From Entrophospora sp. SA101 (lineage: Eukaryota > Glomeromycota > Glomeromycetes > Entrophosporales > Entrophosporaceae): a DNA stretch of 34,587 nucleotides. The stretch is taken from the NCBI GenBank assembly GCA_958430865.1, contig CAUDNR010004297.1:1-34587 (forward strand). Reading direction: 5' to 3'. The position numbers were made by a program, and so were the translations under genes. The notes under the pieces are model-generated. The model searched no databases. It was not told the DNA's origin and worked only from the letters and a program-made list of their open reading frames with translations. Below are positions 1-11,459 of this stretch, piece after piece (position 1 is the stretch's first letter; each line of letters opens with the position of its first letter).

Positions 1-660
1 CGTCCAACCATCGTGCTGATGCGTGGAAGATGCTGCTGTAAAATTTCCATATAAAATTTAGCATCCATGATCTCTGTGAAGCAATGTAAAGCGGTTTTGT
101 CTTTAGCACAAAATCTGCCCCAGGCGAAAATTTTTTGCCGATTCTTGGGAAGAGGTCTAATTGGTCTAGAGCCCTTATACCACTTTGATATTCTATTTCT
201 AAATAATTGAAAAGCTGTTTCATCGGAAAATAAGGTCTTTTCCCATTGATCATTCAAGTGATTTGTGGCCCATTCAACTCGCATTGGTGTACCATTTGGA
301 AGACTATTTTTGTAACCAAGCTCCTTTAATTGTGCTCCAACTGTTATATGGGACACTTTAAATCCATTCTTGGACAATTTAGTAGCCAGGATTCGCAAAG
401 ATAGGGAACTGTCTTCGCGAATGTACTGCTTGAGGTCACGTGACTCGCGTAAACCTATCTTTTTGGAACGACCATTGCTTCGTCTATGTGCAACATCTTC
501 AGTTTTTTTTAATTTTTGGACATTATACTTGATTGTTGAGAGGGGGATATTAGTAATTTTGTGGAGTTCCTTTTGAGATCGGACTCCATTATTACAAGAG
601 TTTGGCGTTGAGAATTTAACTTGTTTGCAGTCATTTTTAAAGCACAAAGACGATGTTTAA
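1..660 (-). pseudogene. Tc1/mariner-type transposase, 5' part (runs off window; probably degenerate)
   Basis: Read on the minus strand, a nearly continuous frame encodes the N-terminal and central part of a Tc1/IS630-type DDE transposase. A helix-turn-helix-like N-terminus contains KELHKITNIPLSTIKYNVQ. A basic linker with GRSKKI follows, then the catalytic core with FSDETAFQLF, whose D is the expected first catalytic aspartate, and a W-Y-K-G-S-R-P segment. The rest of the DDE core lies left of position 1. The N-terminus is unclear: the best start (MTANKLNSQ, near 632) is in a different frame from the conserved body, and the body frame has an upstream stop near 655. Either a frameshift is present or the start is missed, so I call it a probable pseudogene. 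Its outer end is marked by the inverted repeat at 780-811. Family assignment is firm; activity is not supported. Confidence 0.8.
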
Positions 661-779
661 AAGGTTATAGATTTAATTAAAACTAAATTACAGAGTCGAT
701 TGTTATTGTCTTAAATTGATTTGTTATGATTTATTTAATTATTATGGTATGGAAATTATGCATTTTAAATTTTACATCT

Positions 780-811
780 CCGAAGGCCAATTTTTTTCTT
801 AACACACTGTA
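780..811. repeat. Terminal inverted repeat of the Tc1/mariner element
   Basis: Read on the minus strand this end begins TACAGTGTGTTAAG and continues through an A-rich stretch to GGCCTTCG, the form typical of Tc1/mariner ends. It abuts TA dinucleotides (target site TA). It lies about 120 bp outside the transposase frame on the correct side. The partner repeat would be left of the window. Confidence 0.65.
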
Positions 812-1688
812 TATATAATAATAAGGGAAAATTTTTTATTGGGTAAAATGATGATCAATTTTTTAAAAAAATTAGTTTTGAATGTTTCACCTAACTTTGT
901 TTACATTGAAATATTTGCTTTAGTTTATATATATATACAGTACCTGGAAAGAAAGTATTCAAATGCAGTTTTTCGAAAATTCTACAAAATATCACATGAT
1001 AAAAAAGTAAATAAAAAGTCATTTGTAATTTAGGTTCTTGTGGTTAAATTATATCAAATGAAAGTCTTTTTTTCTTTTGGTTTTAGATACTAAACATGAA
1101 ATTTCATGATTCTATATACAAGATCTAGAAAACTCGAAACACAATCAGCAAATCTTTATTGTTATTAATGTATTATTGATAATTGATTTTCACTTCTTTA
1201 ATTCAAGATAGTACAAATCATTAAATTTATATTCACAATAAGAGTCTGAGCTATTGAATAATATTAATATAAATTTCATATATATATAAGATTTTGCGAA
1301 AAATGCATTCAACGTGATGATCTTTCTAAAAACGGATTTAATATAATAATCTAATAAATCTATCTAGTCCACCAATCCTTCTCTTACTGTTATAAAAATA
1401 GTATCAAATGGAAGCTTGGAACTTACATTTCCATTTAATTGTGGTGGATTTTTAAAATTTTTATTTAAAACTTTTTTTTAGATATAACTTTTTTATAAAC
1501 AAATAATTAAAAAAATAAAGCCATTCATTATACCGAAGTATATGTTATGTAGTAGTAATATACTAATTTTAAATAGAGGTCTATTTGATAATAAGAGTTT
1601 ATTTTTTAAATGTGGTGTCAATTATATTTGTGTTTATACTGATGTGCAACACCCCAATACCATACAGTTAATGAATAAATTATAAACT
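812..1688. other. Intergenic AT-rich DNA between transposon end and KAPA synthase 3' end
   Basis: Apart from the solo Tc1-like end at 938, no supported gene is visible. A 64-codon frame at 839-1033 is AT-driven and partly overlaps that repeat, so I do not call it. The last 100 bp or so should contain the 3' UTR of the minus-strand gene that ends at 1689. Confidence 0.6.
938..1000 (+). repeat. Solo Tc1-like terminal repeat (relic)
   Basis: Next to a run of TA dinucleotides the sequence CAGTACCTGGAAAGAAAG begins, followed by TATTCAAA. This resembles the outer end of Tc1-like elements (CAGT, then a short A-rich stretch, then GTATTCA). I found no inverted partner in the window and no transposase frame beside it, so it is at best a solo end. 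The similarity is judged by eye. Confidence 0.3.
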
Positions 1689-3210
1689 TTACAATTTATT
1701 ATTTAAAAAGTACTTATAAGTATTTTCCTCGATAATTTTCACTAAACTTTTAATTTGATCTTCAGTATTATCCGCGTGTATACATATTCTTATACGCTCT
1801 TTACCGATTGGTACAGTTGGTGATCTAACTGCTTTAACATTATATCCAGATTTTTGTAATAGCCGACTTAAAAACACAACATTTTCATTTCCTACATAAT
1901 AACAATAAATATTACTATCGCTTTGTAATAATTAAATTAATTAATTGATCAAGCGGATAAAAATTAAATTTTTACCCGGAATTATGATGCCTTGAATTTG
2001 ACTATTAGATGACAATAACATATGAGATGGTAGTTTTATGGTGGATTTAAACAATACGATTAATCTTTTTAGATTTTTTCGCAACTATAATAAATATTAA
2101 TATAGTCATTAATTAAATTAAATTATTTATTATTAATAACTGATAATCACCTGATCTCCTAATTCGCTTGACATAATCTTGTAAGCACACTTTATACCAA
2201 TGAGGTTATTATATGGCAGAAATGTGGAAAATATCAGAGGTCTAGCATAATTTAAAAGATATGACTTGAGAACTTTAGGTCCAAGTATTGCACCTGTTTT
2301 ATCATTATTATTATTAATTATTGATAATTATTAATAGACTATACTTATAATAATATTATTATTTCTAAATAAATGCTACATTAGTCACCTCCATTACTAG
2401 CCAATGCTTTTCCAAATGTATGAAGACGTGCAAATACTTGATCTTCTAAGCCTAATTCATTAACAATTCCTCTTCCTTGTCTACCATAAACTCCAGTTGA
2501 ATGTGCCTACTTGTAAAATTTAGATTTATACGTTTATATATTTAAATATAATTTATATACACACATTACAAAAAAATAATAAATAATACCTCGTCAACTA
2601 TTAAATATACATTATTGTAAGGTCGTGAAATTTCAACAATTTCTTTTAATGGTGCAACATCGCCATCCATGGAATACAAACCCTCAACTGCAATAAATAT
2701 ATTATTATTTCTATTATTAATCTTTTCTACTATTGATTTTAAAGCTTTTTCAAAGTCTTCTAAATCATTATGTTTAAATTTCACTATAAATTTGGCCCTG
2801 GAATTCTTTACTCCTTCATGTACGCTAGCATGTATAAATTCATCCATTATAATGGCATCTCCAGGTTGCGGAACACTTCCAAAAAAACCTACATTTGCAT
2901 CAAATCCTGATGTGAATGTTAAGGCTGATTCTGCTCTATGAAACGCAGCGAGATAATCATCTAATGCGTCTGCTGATTGGGAATTTCCATCCAATAATCG
3001 AGATCCTGTTGAACCTAATAATGGTTCATCTGTTGGTAAATTTAAAATTTCCGATATATATAACTGTTTCAATTGTTGATTCCTTGATAAACCCAAGAAA
3101 TCATTGGATGAAAAATCTATCTGGTTTAAATCTTTTGCTACTAGTGTGCGTAATAAATTACGATCTTTGCGCTTTTCTAAAATATCCTCCAGCTGTTTTA
3201 TCAACGGCAT
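1689..3210 (-). CDS. 8-amino-7-oxononanoate (KAPA) synthase, biotin synthesis
   Basis: Five exons on the minus strand: 3210-2590, 2506-2389, 2293-2151, 2084-1976 and 1891-1689. All introns are GT-AG, and the model reads through to 397 aa, the usual size of BioF-type enzymes. These PLP-dependent alpha-oxoamine synthases condense pimeloyl thioester with alanine. Visible marks are the substrate loop LLGSTGSRLLDGNS, IHASVHEGVKNSRA, the PLP-contacting VDEAHSTGVYG (about residues 205-215), and HTFGKAL with the Schiff-base lysine at about K240. The C-terminal domain contains VRSPTVPIGKERIRI. I start at MPLIKQLEDIL because the upstream in-frame Met adds only a hydrophobic stretch unlike the family. 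5-aminolevulinate synthase is unlikely: the long N-terminal extension is absent and the GFDANVGFFGSVPQPGD segment is of fungal KAPA type. The protein ends in NKL, a weak match to a peroxisomal PTS1. Confidence 0.88.
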
Positions 3211-4498
3211 TTTTTGTATGAATCTGATGATGATCAATATCATTTTTATTTAAATTTGATGGATTTTATCTATGAAATGCTATAATTGGAATCTTGTAAT
3301 TTTGATCGCTTGCAAAATTACCAAGAAGAGAGAATCTTGGAGAAAAAACAGTTGATGATGGGGTTGGTTTAGAAACAGCAAATGGTGTAACTGAAAATAA
3401 AAAATGCCATAATCTAAAAGATAGAAATGAAAATGTAAAGCAGAAAGCTAATAACAAAAATTCATGGATAATGATGATGTGGATGATATTGAGATTGAAG
3501 AAAATAATATTATATTAACGTAACAAGTAGTAGTAATAAGAAAAAATGAACCAAAGATGTCGATCATAAAATATATAATGTGTCCAGGATTATGCTTTTT
3601 TTTTGTAAATTATGCTCCAAATTATGCTTTTATGCGATTATAATTTGAGAATAATTCTGGACAAAATTAAAATACATAAAAATTTAATTTTTTTAATTGA
3701 ATCTCCGCCTGGAAGAGGAGTAAACCCATCTTATTATAAAGCAATTAAGAACCTGTATCTTTAATCTTTTGTGTGATCATCTTAATTGAAGACATTACAA
3801 CAATGATCCTCATAGTATTAATTAGGGTTTATCTGAAATCTAACAAGACACATTCAACCCAACTTTTTTCTAATAATTAAGATATTAAATAATATTTTCA
3901 TGGATTTATAGGTATTATTGTAATAATTAGTATTAGAAATCACCACATTTAGTAGCGGTATAGTTATCTGCTAATTGTTGATAACTAAATTCCCAACATT
4001 AATATATATTACATTTGCCATTGACTAATAAATAACACACGCCACATTCCATTTCAACTAACCACTCGTACCTTACATTCATTACATTTCTCCAAAGTAT
4101 AAGAGAAATAAATATTTATTTATTTTTTGAATAAACTTTCATCTAAACTTCCAAATTACATCCCCATTTTTTGAATTACTTTGACAGCATACTAGTTAAA
4201 TAGAACCTAATCTTTCTATTGGTATGTTTTTTATGTCCTGCAAATGCTTCTTAATAGATGTGAAAAAGTTTACTTTAAATGTATTAATAAGCGACTTTAT
4301 TAAAGATACCAAATATTATTTGCTTATAGATGCACACCAACGATCCTAGGTAGAGAATATTTAAAATTGACGAATTTTATCGAGAGCATTAAATGTTGAT
4401 CCATATATATGCATATTGTTTGTACAACAGAGAAGTGGAAGTTTTGCAGTCCTCAAAATTTTGTATTTTGCCAAGTCAATTAACAAACTTTCTTCAAG
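3211..4498. other. Intergenic: divergent upstream regions of KAPA synthase (-) and myosin (+)
   Basis: The two flanking genes diverge, so this stretch should hold both promoters. A 63-codon minus-strand frame at 3266-3457 is hydrophobic and ends before the KAPA synthase start, so I do not call it. A small inverted-repeat structure lies at 3579-3662. I see no other recognisable gene or motif. Confidence 0.5.
3579..3662. repeat. Short inverted-repeat element with ATTATGCT-like internal repeats
   Basis: The segment is bounded by GTGTCCAGGATT on the left and AATTCTGGACA on the right, which are imperfect reverse complements. Between them the words ATTATGCT and TTATGC recur several times. At about 84 bp it could be a minimal MITE or a remnant of one. 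It lies between two divergent promoters. No clear target duplication is visible. Confidence 0.35.
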
Positions 4499-7400
4499 AT
4501 GGTGTGTAATTATAACAGCAACAATGGTTTTATAACCAATAATAATAGCATTAGTATAAAGTTTTAAATGCGATAGATCTGATCATCTTTTTTACTTTTC
4601 ATTCCATCATTCTTAGGCAACCAAAAAGAAACAACAACAACGTAAAATAGAAAGAGCTGATTGGAAAGAGGGCTTTAAAAAAAAGCAAGTCGGTGTAGCA
4701 GATATGACGATGTTGAGTAAGGTTAATAACGATGCAATTAACGAGAATCTAAAGAAGCGATTTGGAAATCATGAAATTTATGTATGTAAGAGGAGGTAGC
4801 AAAGATGATTATTACTATTATTCGTTCCAAATAACATAATATTTATCATAATATTTAGACATATATTGGACATGTATTGATTAGTGTAAATCCTTTTAAA
4901 GATTGGGGAATATATACTAATGAAATATTGAAAAGTTATACTGGTAAAAATAGATTAGAGGTAATGAATTAATTAATCATTCATTTTTAGATTGATATTA
5001 TTAATATTATATGTGAATAAAATAATTAATCAATGATGATAATGATAACTTTTCTAATTAAAGATGCCTCCACATGTTTATGCCGTTGCTGAATCTGCCT
5101 ATTATAATATGAGAAATTATAAAGAAAATCAGTGTATTATTATCAGGTAAAATAATTATTAAAATCGTCGCAAAGATTTGCAATATAATTATTAATATTT
5201 ATAACAATATTAGTGGAGAATCTGGTGCAGGAAAAACTGGTAAATCATTTATTAATAAACCGTCAATAATAATATTATTTACGAATCATTAATATTCATT
5301 ATTATTTTAATCAACCATCAAAAATCAAGAGGCTGCAAAAAGGGTAATTTTCATCAATCAATCAATTCATCAATCCATCCATCCATTAAATTTTTCTTTT
5401 ACAATTATAAATTTTTTTAGATTATGCAATATATTGCGACTGTTAGTGGTGGCGAATCTTCTTCAATACAAGAAATCAAAGATATGGTTCTTGCAACTAA
5501 CCCTTTACTAGAAAGTTTTGGTTGCGCAAAAACTTTGAGAAATAATAATTCAAGTCGTCATGTAAATAATTATTATGATTATTGTTATTATCATGATAAT
5601 TATATATTAAACATATCTTAATTTGATTTATAGGGAAAATATTTGGAGATTCAATTTAATTCCCAAAATGAACCTGTTGGTGCTGTAATAACAAATTATT
5701 TATTAGAAAAAGTAGATATCAGATACAATATGTGGTTGAATTGAGCTGATAATAAAGCAATTAATTGGACTTTTTTTATTTTATTTATTTTAGGGACGTA
5801 TAGTTGGTCAGATTGAAAATGAAAGAAACTTTCATATTTTTTATCAATTTACTAAAGCCGCTTCGTCTGATTACCAAGAAAATTTTGGAATTCAAGGACC
5901 TGAAAGTTATTTGTATACTAGTGCAAGTGGATGTTTGGACGTAGATGGAATCATTGACGAAGAAGATTATTCTGAAACTTTGGTAATAAAATTTTTGCAC
6001 CCTTATATTTATAATGGATGAAATAAAATAATAATAACAATTATTAATGATAGTATTAATTTTTAGAAATCAATGGAAATTATTGGAATCACACAAGATG
6101 AACAAAATGATATATTTAGAATGTTATCTATAATTTTATGGTTAGGAAACGTACAATTTGAAGAAGGTGACGATGGAAATTCGGTGATTTCTGATGAAAA
6201 TGGTAAAAAATGAAAATGTTGTTGTTGTTATTGTCGTCGTCGTCGTCGTTGTATTTGTATTTACTAATATTGATTTATTTGCCTTTAAACTTTTATAGTT
6301 GCAAATTTTATTGCTTTTCTAATGGAAGTTGAACAAGAGCTAATGCACAAAGTATTTATCACCATTATTAAATCCATTAAATTTTGTTTTATAAAATTAT
6401 AATTATTTTTATTTTTTACACGAATTGATATTATTTGCAGGTACTAACAAATAGAACAATCGAAACAACTCGTGGTGGTCGTCGTGGTTCTGTCTATGAA
6501 GTACCGCTTAATCCTGTTCAAGTAATATAAACATATCATATTTCTTCCTAAATAAGATAAAATAATATGATTAACTGATGAATTTAATGAATTTATAATA
6601 ATTAATTGGTAGGCTTCAGCTGTTAGAGATGCACTTGCAAAAGCAATTTATAATAATTTATTTGATTGGATAGTAGACCGTATAAATTCTGCACTTCGTT
6701 CACGACAAAAGACATCATATGTTATAGGAGTTTTAGATATTTACGGTTTCGAAATATTTGATGATAACAGTTTTGAACAATTGTGTATCAACTATGTCAA
6801 CGAAAAGCTTCAACAGATCTTCATCGAATTGACATTGAAAGCTGAACAGGAGGAGTATGCAAGAGAAAAAATCAAATGGACACCAATAGATTTCTTTAAT
6901 AATAAGGTGGTGTGTGATTTGATTGAAGAGAAAAGACCACCTGGTATTTTTGCTGCTTTAAATGACGCTTGTGCCACTGCTCATGCTGATTCTGATGCTG
7001 CGGATAGCTCTTTCGTGCAACGTCTTGGTTTCTTATCAACGAATCAACATTTTGAATCACGCGGTAGTAAATTTCTAATCAAACATTATGCCGGCGACGT
7101 GCTTTACAATATACCTGGAATGACTGATAAAAACAAGGATCAATTGTTAAAGGATTTGTTGGAATTGATTGATTCCAGTCCAAATGAATTCTTGCACACT
7201 CTATTTCCAGATCAAGTTAACAAAGATAGCAAGAAACGTCCACCGACTGCTGGTGATAAAATCAAATTGTCTGCTAATGAGCTTGTTAAAAATCTTATGC
7301 AGTCTCAACCTTCCTACATCAGGACCATCAAACCCAATCAGAATAAAAGTCCATCAGAATACGATGAGAAAATGGTTTTACATCAAATCAAATATCTTGG

Positions 7401-8281
7401 ACTCAATGAAAATATCAGAGTTCGTAGAGCCGGTTTTGCATATCGTCAAACCTTTGAGAAATTTTTGGACAGGTGGTGATTTTATTTGATAAATAATATT
7501 TATGGCATGCGTGATTTTTATTTAAAATAAACAACTATTGTATATTGTTACTAATTATAATAGATACATAATGTTATAATATGTTATAAATTTTATAGAT
7601 TTTATTTGCTTTCAAAGAAAACTTCATATGCTTCCGAGTATATATGGAATAGTGACCATAAATCTGGTTGTGAAGTGGTTTTGAAAGATTGTGGAGTTAC
7701 AAAAGGAGAGTGGCAAATGGGCGTAACAAAAATTTTCATAAGAAGTCCTGAAACGGTACTTGATAATTATAATATAATAATAGTAATAGTAATAACACCA
7801 TCAATTTCTAGTATTGATTCATTCATTCATCCAAAATAATTTCATTTTTATTTTCATAAAAAAAAAAAAAAAGATTTGGGCGCTTGAACATCTTATTGAT
7901 AGATATTGGCACAATATGGCAATAAGAATTCAACGAGCATATCGTAACTATGTTCGGTACAAAAACGAATGTGCGACACGTATACAAAGGTATTGGAGAA
8001 AAAACAAGGATCAGATAGTTTATGTACAATTACGCGATTATGGTCATCAAATTTTGGACGGTAGGAAGGAACGTAGACGCTTCAGTTTATTAAGTATGAG
8101 GAAATTCATGGGTGATTATTTATTGGTTGGTGTTGAATCTAATGCTGCTAGTGGTAATGATAATAGCGGCGGTGAAGCTATAAGGAATGCTTGTAATTTT
8201 AAATGTATGTTTTAAAATTTTTTTTTTGGAATATATTTTATTTTGAAAAAATAATATTTTTATTATTTATTTATTTAAAAA

Positions 8282-8317
<36 letters not shown>

Positions 8318-9663
8318 ATTAGCAAATGAGTCTGTTGTATTTAGTAATAGAATTCAATTACTTGTTTCACGTCTTGGTAGGTCAAGTAAACCAAATCCCA
8401 GATATCTAGTTTTGGTAAGATTGATTTTTTTTTAATTTTCTTGACAATTTATTGATTAATCAAATCGTAATATAATCAATCTATTAATCAACAACCCATA
8501 AGACAAACAAAGCAATTTACATAGTGGTATCGACAGTTGAAAAAAGATTATTGACACTAAACGTTGAAAGAACATTGCCACTAACCTCTATCGACAGAAT
8601 AAGTTTATCAAATCTAAGAGATGACTGGGTGGTACTTCATATCAATAATCCAACAAAAGAACTTGGCGACGTAATACTTTCAACATATTTTAAAACTGAA
8701 TTCATAACTCATCTACTCCAAAACTCCAACTCTAAACCTAAAGTGTCAATATCTTCTAGTATTGAATATTTTAAAAAAATTGGTAAAACTGCTACGATAA
8801 AATTTATTAAAGATGAAGCTGTTAAAAAGGACGATGCCTACAAAAGTCATACAGTTTCAGTGTCTTCAGGTGAACCACCAAACTCATTATCAAATCCTCC
8901 TTGCTCTAGAAAAGAAACATTTAGCAGTGGTAAAAGTAGTAAAGGCGGTGGTAGAAGTAAAATTAATAAGAAGCCCACAGCCACTGCCACTAATGCTGCT
9001 AGACCAATTATTACTTCTTCTACTGCTGCAAAAAGAAGAGCTTCAACAGCATCAACAAAATCAACATCATCAATACCAAATAAAAATAAACCATCATCAT
9101 CCATTTCATCATCATCATCATCATCATCAAGACTTCCACCACCTCCACCACCTCCATCTCATCATCCTAAATCAGATCAGCCACCCGCCAACCCAACTTA
9201 CAAAGCAATTTATGAATTCAATACAGAGGATGAAGGCGAACTACCATTTAAGATTGATGATGTGTTAGAAATATTAGAGAAAGCCGATAATGGTTGGTGG
9301 CTTGCAATAAAAGATGGTGAAAAAGGTTGGGTACCAAGTAATTATTTGGAGGAAATTAAAATATCCTCTAAACCACCTCCGCCTCTTCCACTCCCTGCCA
9401 GACGTAAACAACCGCCAACCCCTTCTTCTTCAACTACTGCTAAAAATAATAACGACGACGATGATGAGACAACAACGGAGAATAAAACATGGAAACCTTT
9501 CCAAAATAAAAGCAGTAGTGGTGGTAATCAACAACCAATTGCTGTTATGCCGGGAATGATGACTATGAGTAGTGATGGTGTGCCTCCATGGAAAGCTGCA
9601 TTGGCTGCTAAAAAAGCAGCTTCTAAGGTACAATGCTAATACTAATATTAATATTAACTAATA

Positions 9664-9698
<35 letters not shown>

Positions 9699-10267
9699 TA
9701 GACTTCAGAGGATGCAAATGGTGAAATCGAATCAGCAAAACCAGCTGCACCACCAAGGCCTGGAGCTGGTTCAGGTAAAAACTTTATTTTAGGAAAAAAA
9801 AAAAAATAATATAATACAAAAAGCCCGGGAAATGATATTAAATTTAATCATTCATTCATTCATTCATTCCGAAAGCGAATCGCAAATCATCATACGGCGT
9901 AACACCTAAACCAATAATTCCCAAAAAATCAACATCCAGTGATAAACCAGCAGCACCACCAAGACCAAAAGTAATAAATTTTAAATTTAAATAATAAATC
10001 AATTGATTGATTGTTGGTTAATTATAATAACTAATAAATTTGACGCCTTGATTTCCTTTCTTTCTAAATTTATTAGCCTTCTGCACCACCAAGACCTGGG
10101 GCTCAAAATCTTGCTGAAATTGTAAATATATTTTTTCCTTTCTTTTATGCATCATTTTATAGTTTTATCTAATCTTTTTTGCAAAACTCTTCTAGCTTAA
10201 TAAACGTAGAGCACATTCAACTGCAGAAGAAGATGAGGAGGAGGAGGAGGACGATGAATGGAATTAG
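4499..10267 (+). CDS. Class I myosin (SH3 and acidic tail), complete gene
   Basis: Twenty-one exons: 4499-4501, 4617-4781, 4859-4960, 5064-5146, 5214-5239, 5330-5343, 5421-5561, 5634-5711, 5794-5982, 6067-6202, 6299-6351, 6441-6521, 6613-7472, 7599-7755, 7874-8204, 8323-8414, 8503-9627, 9702-9774, 9876-9970, 10077-10121 and 10196-10267. The model keeps frame for 1306 aa. It is an actin-based motor of fungal endocytic patches. The motor has P-loop GESGAGKT (119-126), switch [19 protein letters not shown], and a TEDS-site serine at about 347 (RRGSVYEVP), the site PAK kinases phosphorylate in this class. Two IQ motifs follow (about 712-741), then a TH1 membrane-binding domain, a Ser/Pro-rich TH2, an SH3 domain (about 1069-1122, with NGWWLAI and WVPSNYLEE), proline clusters, and an acidic end (EEEEEDDEW) of the Arp2/3-activating type. 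Exon 1 holds only the ATG, the least certain part. Exons 12-21 are duplicated inverted at 30256-34587. Confidence 0.95.
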
Positions 10268-10756
10268 CAACAATAATTATGTTATTTATTTATTTTAAAT
10301 TTTTTTTTTTGTAATTTTTATTTATTAATTAATTTTATTAATTTATTTTAAAAAATCATCCATTCATTCAAATCAATTGTTGAAAAGTATTATTAAAATT
10401 TTTTTTCATGAAATCAAACAATCGATTAATAAATTATCTTTTATTTTGTTTTAATTTATGCAATTTTCTTGACACTGATTTATGTTTTCGCTTATATTCA
10501 AGTGTTAGATTATGTGAATTCTCTTGCCAATTTGTTATTACATCTTCACTAAATCATTACAACATCGATTAAAATAATACAAGTTGTTGGTTAGTGTTAA
10601 CATTAATTATCGCTAGTATTTATAATAATGATGATATACATTTAGAAATTATAAAACTTACACTTTGGATGTTCTCATAAATAATTTTAAATCTCTATAA
10701 TGTGATCTTTAAAAAAAAATTTATTATTTAAATAAATAAATAAATAAAAAAATACT
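6423..10756. repeat. Left arm of a 4.33-kb inverted duplication
   Basis: This segment matches the reverse complement of 30256-34587 almost base for base, through exons, introns, intron microsatellites and about 490 bp of 3' flank. Left and right coordinates of matching bases sum to 41010-41012. The differences I could find are a one-base homopolymer length change near 7860, another near 10715, and two substitutions at 9675 and 9681 in an AAT-rich intron. The inner breakpoint is sharp at 10756, at the end of a TAAATAAATAAA-type tract. The outer limit is set by the window end, so the duplication may be longer. Confidence 0.95.
8285..8312. repeat. (TA)14 microsatellite in a myosin intron
   Basis: A perfect run of TA dinucleotides lies just upstream of the exon 16 acceptor. 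The same length is present in the inverted copy near 32699-32726. Such tracts normally change length quickly, so the match supports very recent duplication or a shared assembly source. Confidence 0.85.
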
Positions 10757-10759
10757 TTG
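10268..10759. other. Convergent 3' flanks of myosin and the Nop8-like gene
   Basis: No gene is visible. This AT-rich stretch must carry the 3' ends of two convergent transcripts. All but the last 3 bp is part of the duplicated arm and recurs, inverted, at 30256-30743. Confidence 0.6.
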
Positions 10760-11103
10760 TTAATTAATTAAAAACCTTTTTGCTAATTCTTGGTCATCAA
10801 AATGAAAAAAAAATAAAGGTGCTGATGATAAAGATCTTGAATTATAATTATAACTTGTGGAAGATAATGAATTATAATTATCATCATTATTATCAGATGT
10901 AAAATTTTTTTTTTCGTCAATCTACAAAACGAATAAATAATATAAATATTTAAATTGAAAATTAATGTTTTTTTCTTAGAAACAACTATTTACTCACTTT
11001 TGAAAAAAAATCTTTTTTTATGTTATCTTTTACTGTTTCTTCTACTACCATTTCTTCTTCGTCCATCATAATATCTCCCTCTCCCTCTCCCTCTCCCTCT
11101 AAT

Positions 11104-11134
<31 letters not shown>

Positions 11135-11365
11135 CATGTTCAAATAATGAAAATGAATATTCTACATAAATATAACTTTATAAAAGTAAGTAATTTGTAA
11201 GATAATATATATATATTATTTTGTTATAATTACAACTATCAATAATAAATAATCTAATCTATTAACCTGATTTATTATTTGGTGTAAATAATCCTTTTAA
11301 ATCTGTATTAATCTCTACCTTTACATCTTTAGATACTTTTGGTAATACACCTTTTGTCTCCATAC
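10760..11365 (-). pseudogene. C-terminal exons of a Nop8/NOL8-like nucleolar protein (probably truncated)
   Basis: Three minus-strand exons join in frame across GT-AG introns: 11365-11267, 11161-10998 and 10921-10760. They read as about 140 aa from the Met at 11363. An opening basic/mixed segment contains DLKGLFTPNN, followed by EYSFSLFEH, a long Asp/Glu run with (Glu-Gly)n encoded by the CCCTCT hexamer repeat near 11085-11100, and a closing APLFFFHFDDQELAKRF. The order LKxLF, FSLF, acidic run, FFFHFDD resembles the C-terminal part of fungal Nop8/NOL8-type nucleolar proteins of 60S biogenesis, as I remember them, so the assignment is tentative. No RRM or other N-terminal exon is found upstream, where a relic of an unrelated gene sits instead. 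An acceptor (AG at 11366-11367) precedes the Met, which suggests the true gene continued upstream. The stop codon is 4 bp from the inverted-duplication breakpoint. Confidence 0.45.
11073..11101. repeat. CCCTCT hexamer tandem repeat in coding sequence
   Basis: About four to five copies of a CCCTCT unit encode the Glu-Gly run in the acidic stretch of the minus-strand gene. The unit is six bases, so expansion or contraction keeps frame. Confidence 0.8.
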
Positions 11366-11459
11366 CTTAAATTAATATTAATATTAATAATAATAAATAT
11401 TTATATTTAAAAAAAGGGCACACCCCAAAACTAGATAAGCAATCACATGACTTTTAAAT

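Noticed and set aside
839..1033. 64-codon plus-strand frame
   Set aside because: AT-driven composition, overlaps a solo transposon end, no recognisable motif.
3266..3457. 63-codon minus-strand frame upstream of the KAPA synthase gene (MLLAFCFTFSFLSF...)
   Set aside because: Hydrophobic and T-rich, ends before the accepted start with no splice join that gives a family-like N-terminus. Probably chance.
8813..9559. Overlapping frames on both strands of the myosin TH2/SH3 exon
   Set aside because: Shadows of the real myosin frame; their His/Gln/Leu runs come from the serine and proline codon repeats. The same applies to 31452-32198.
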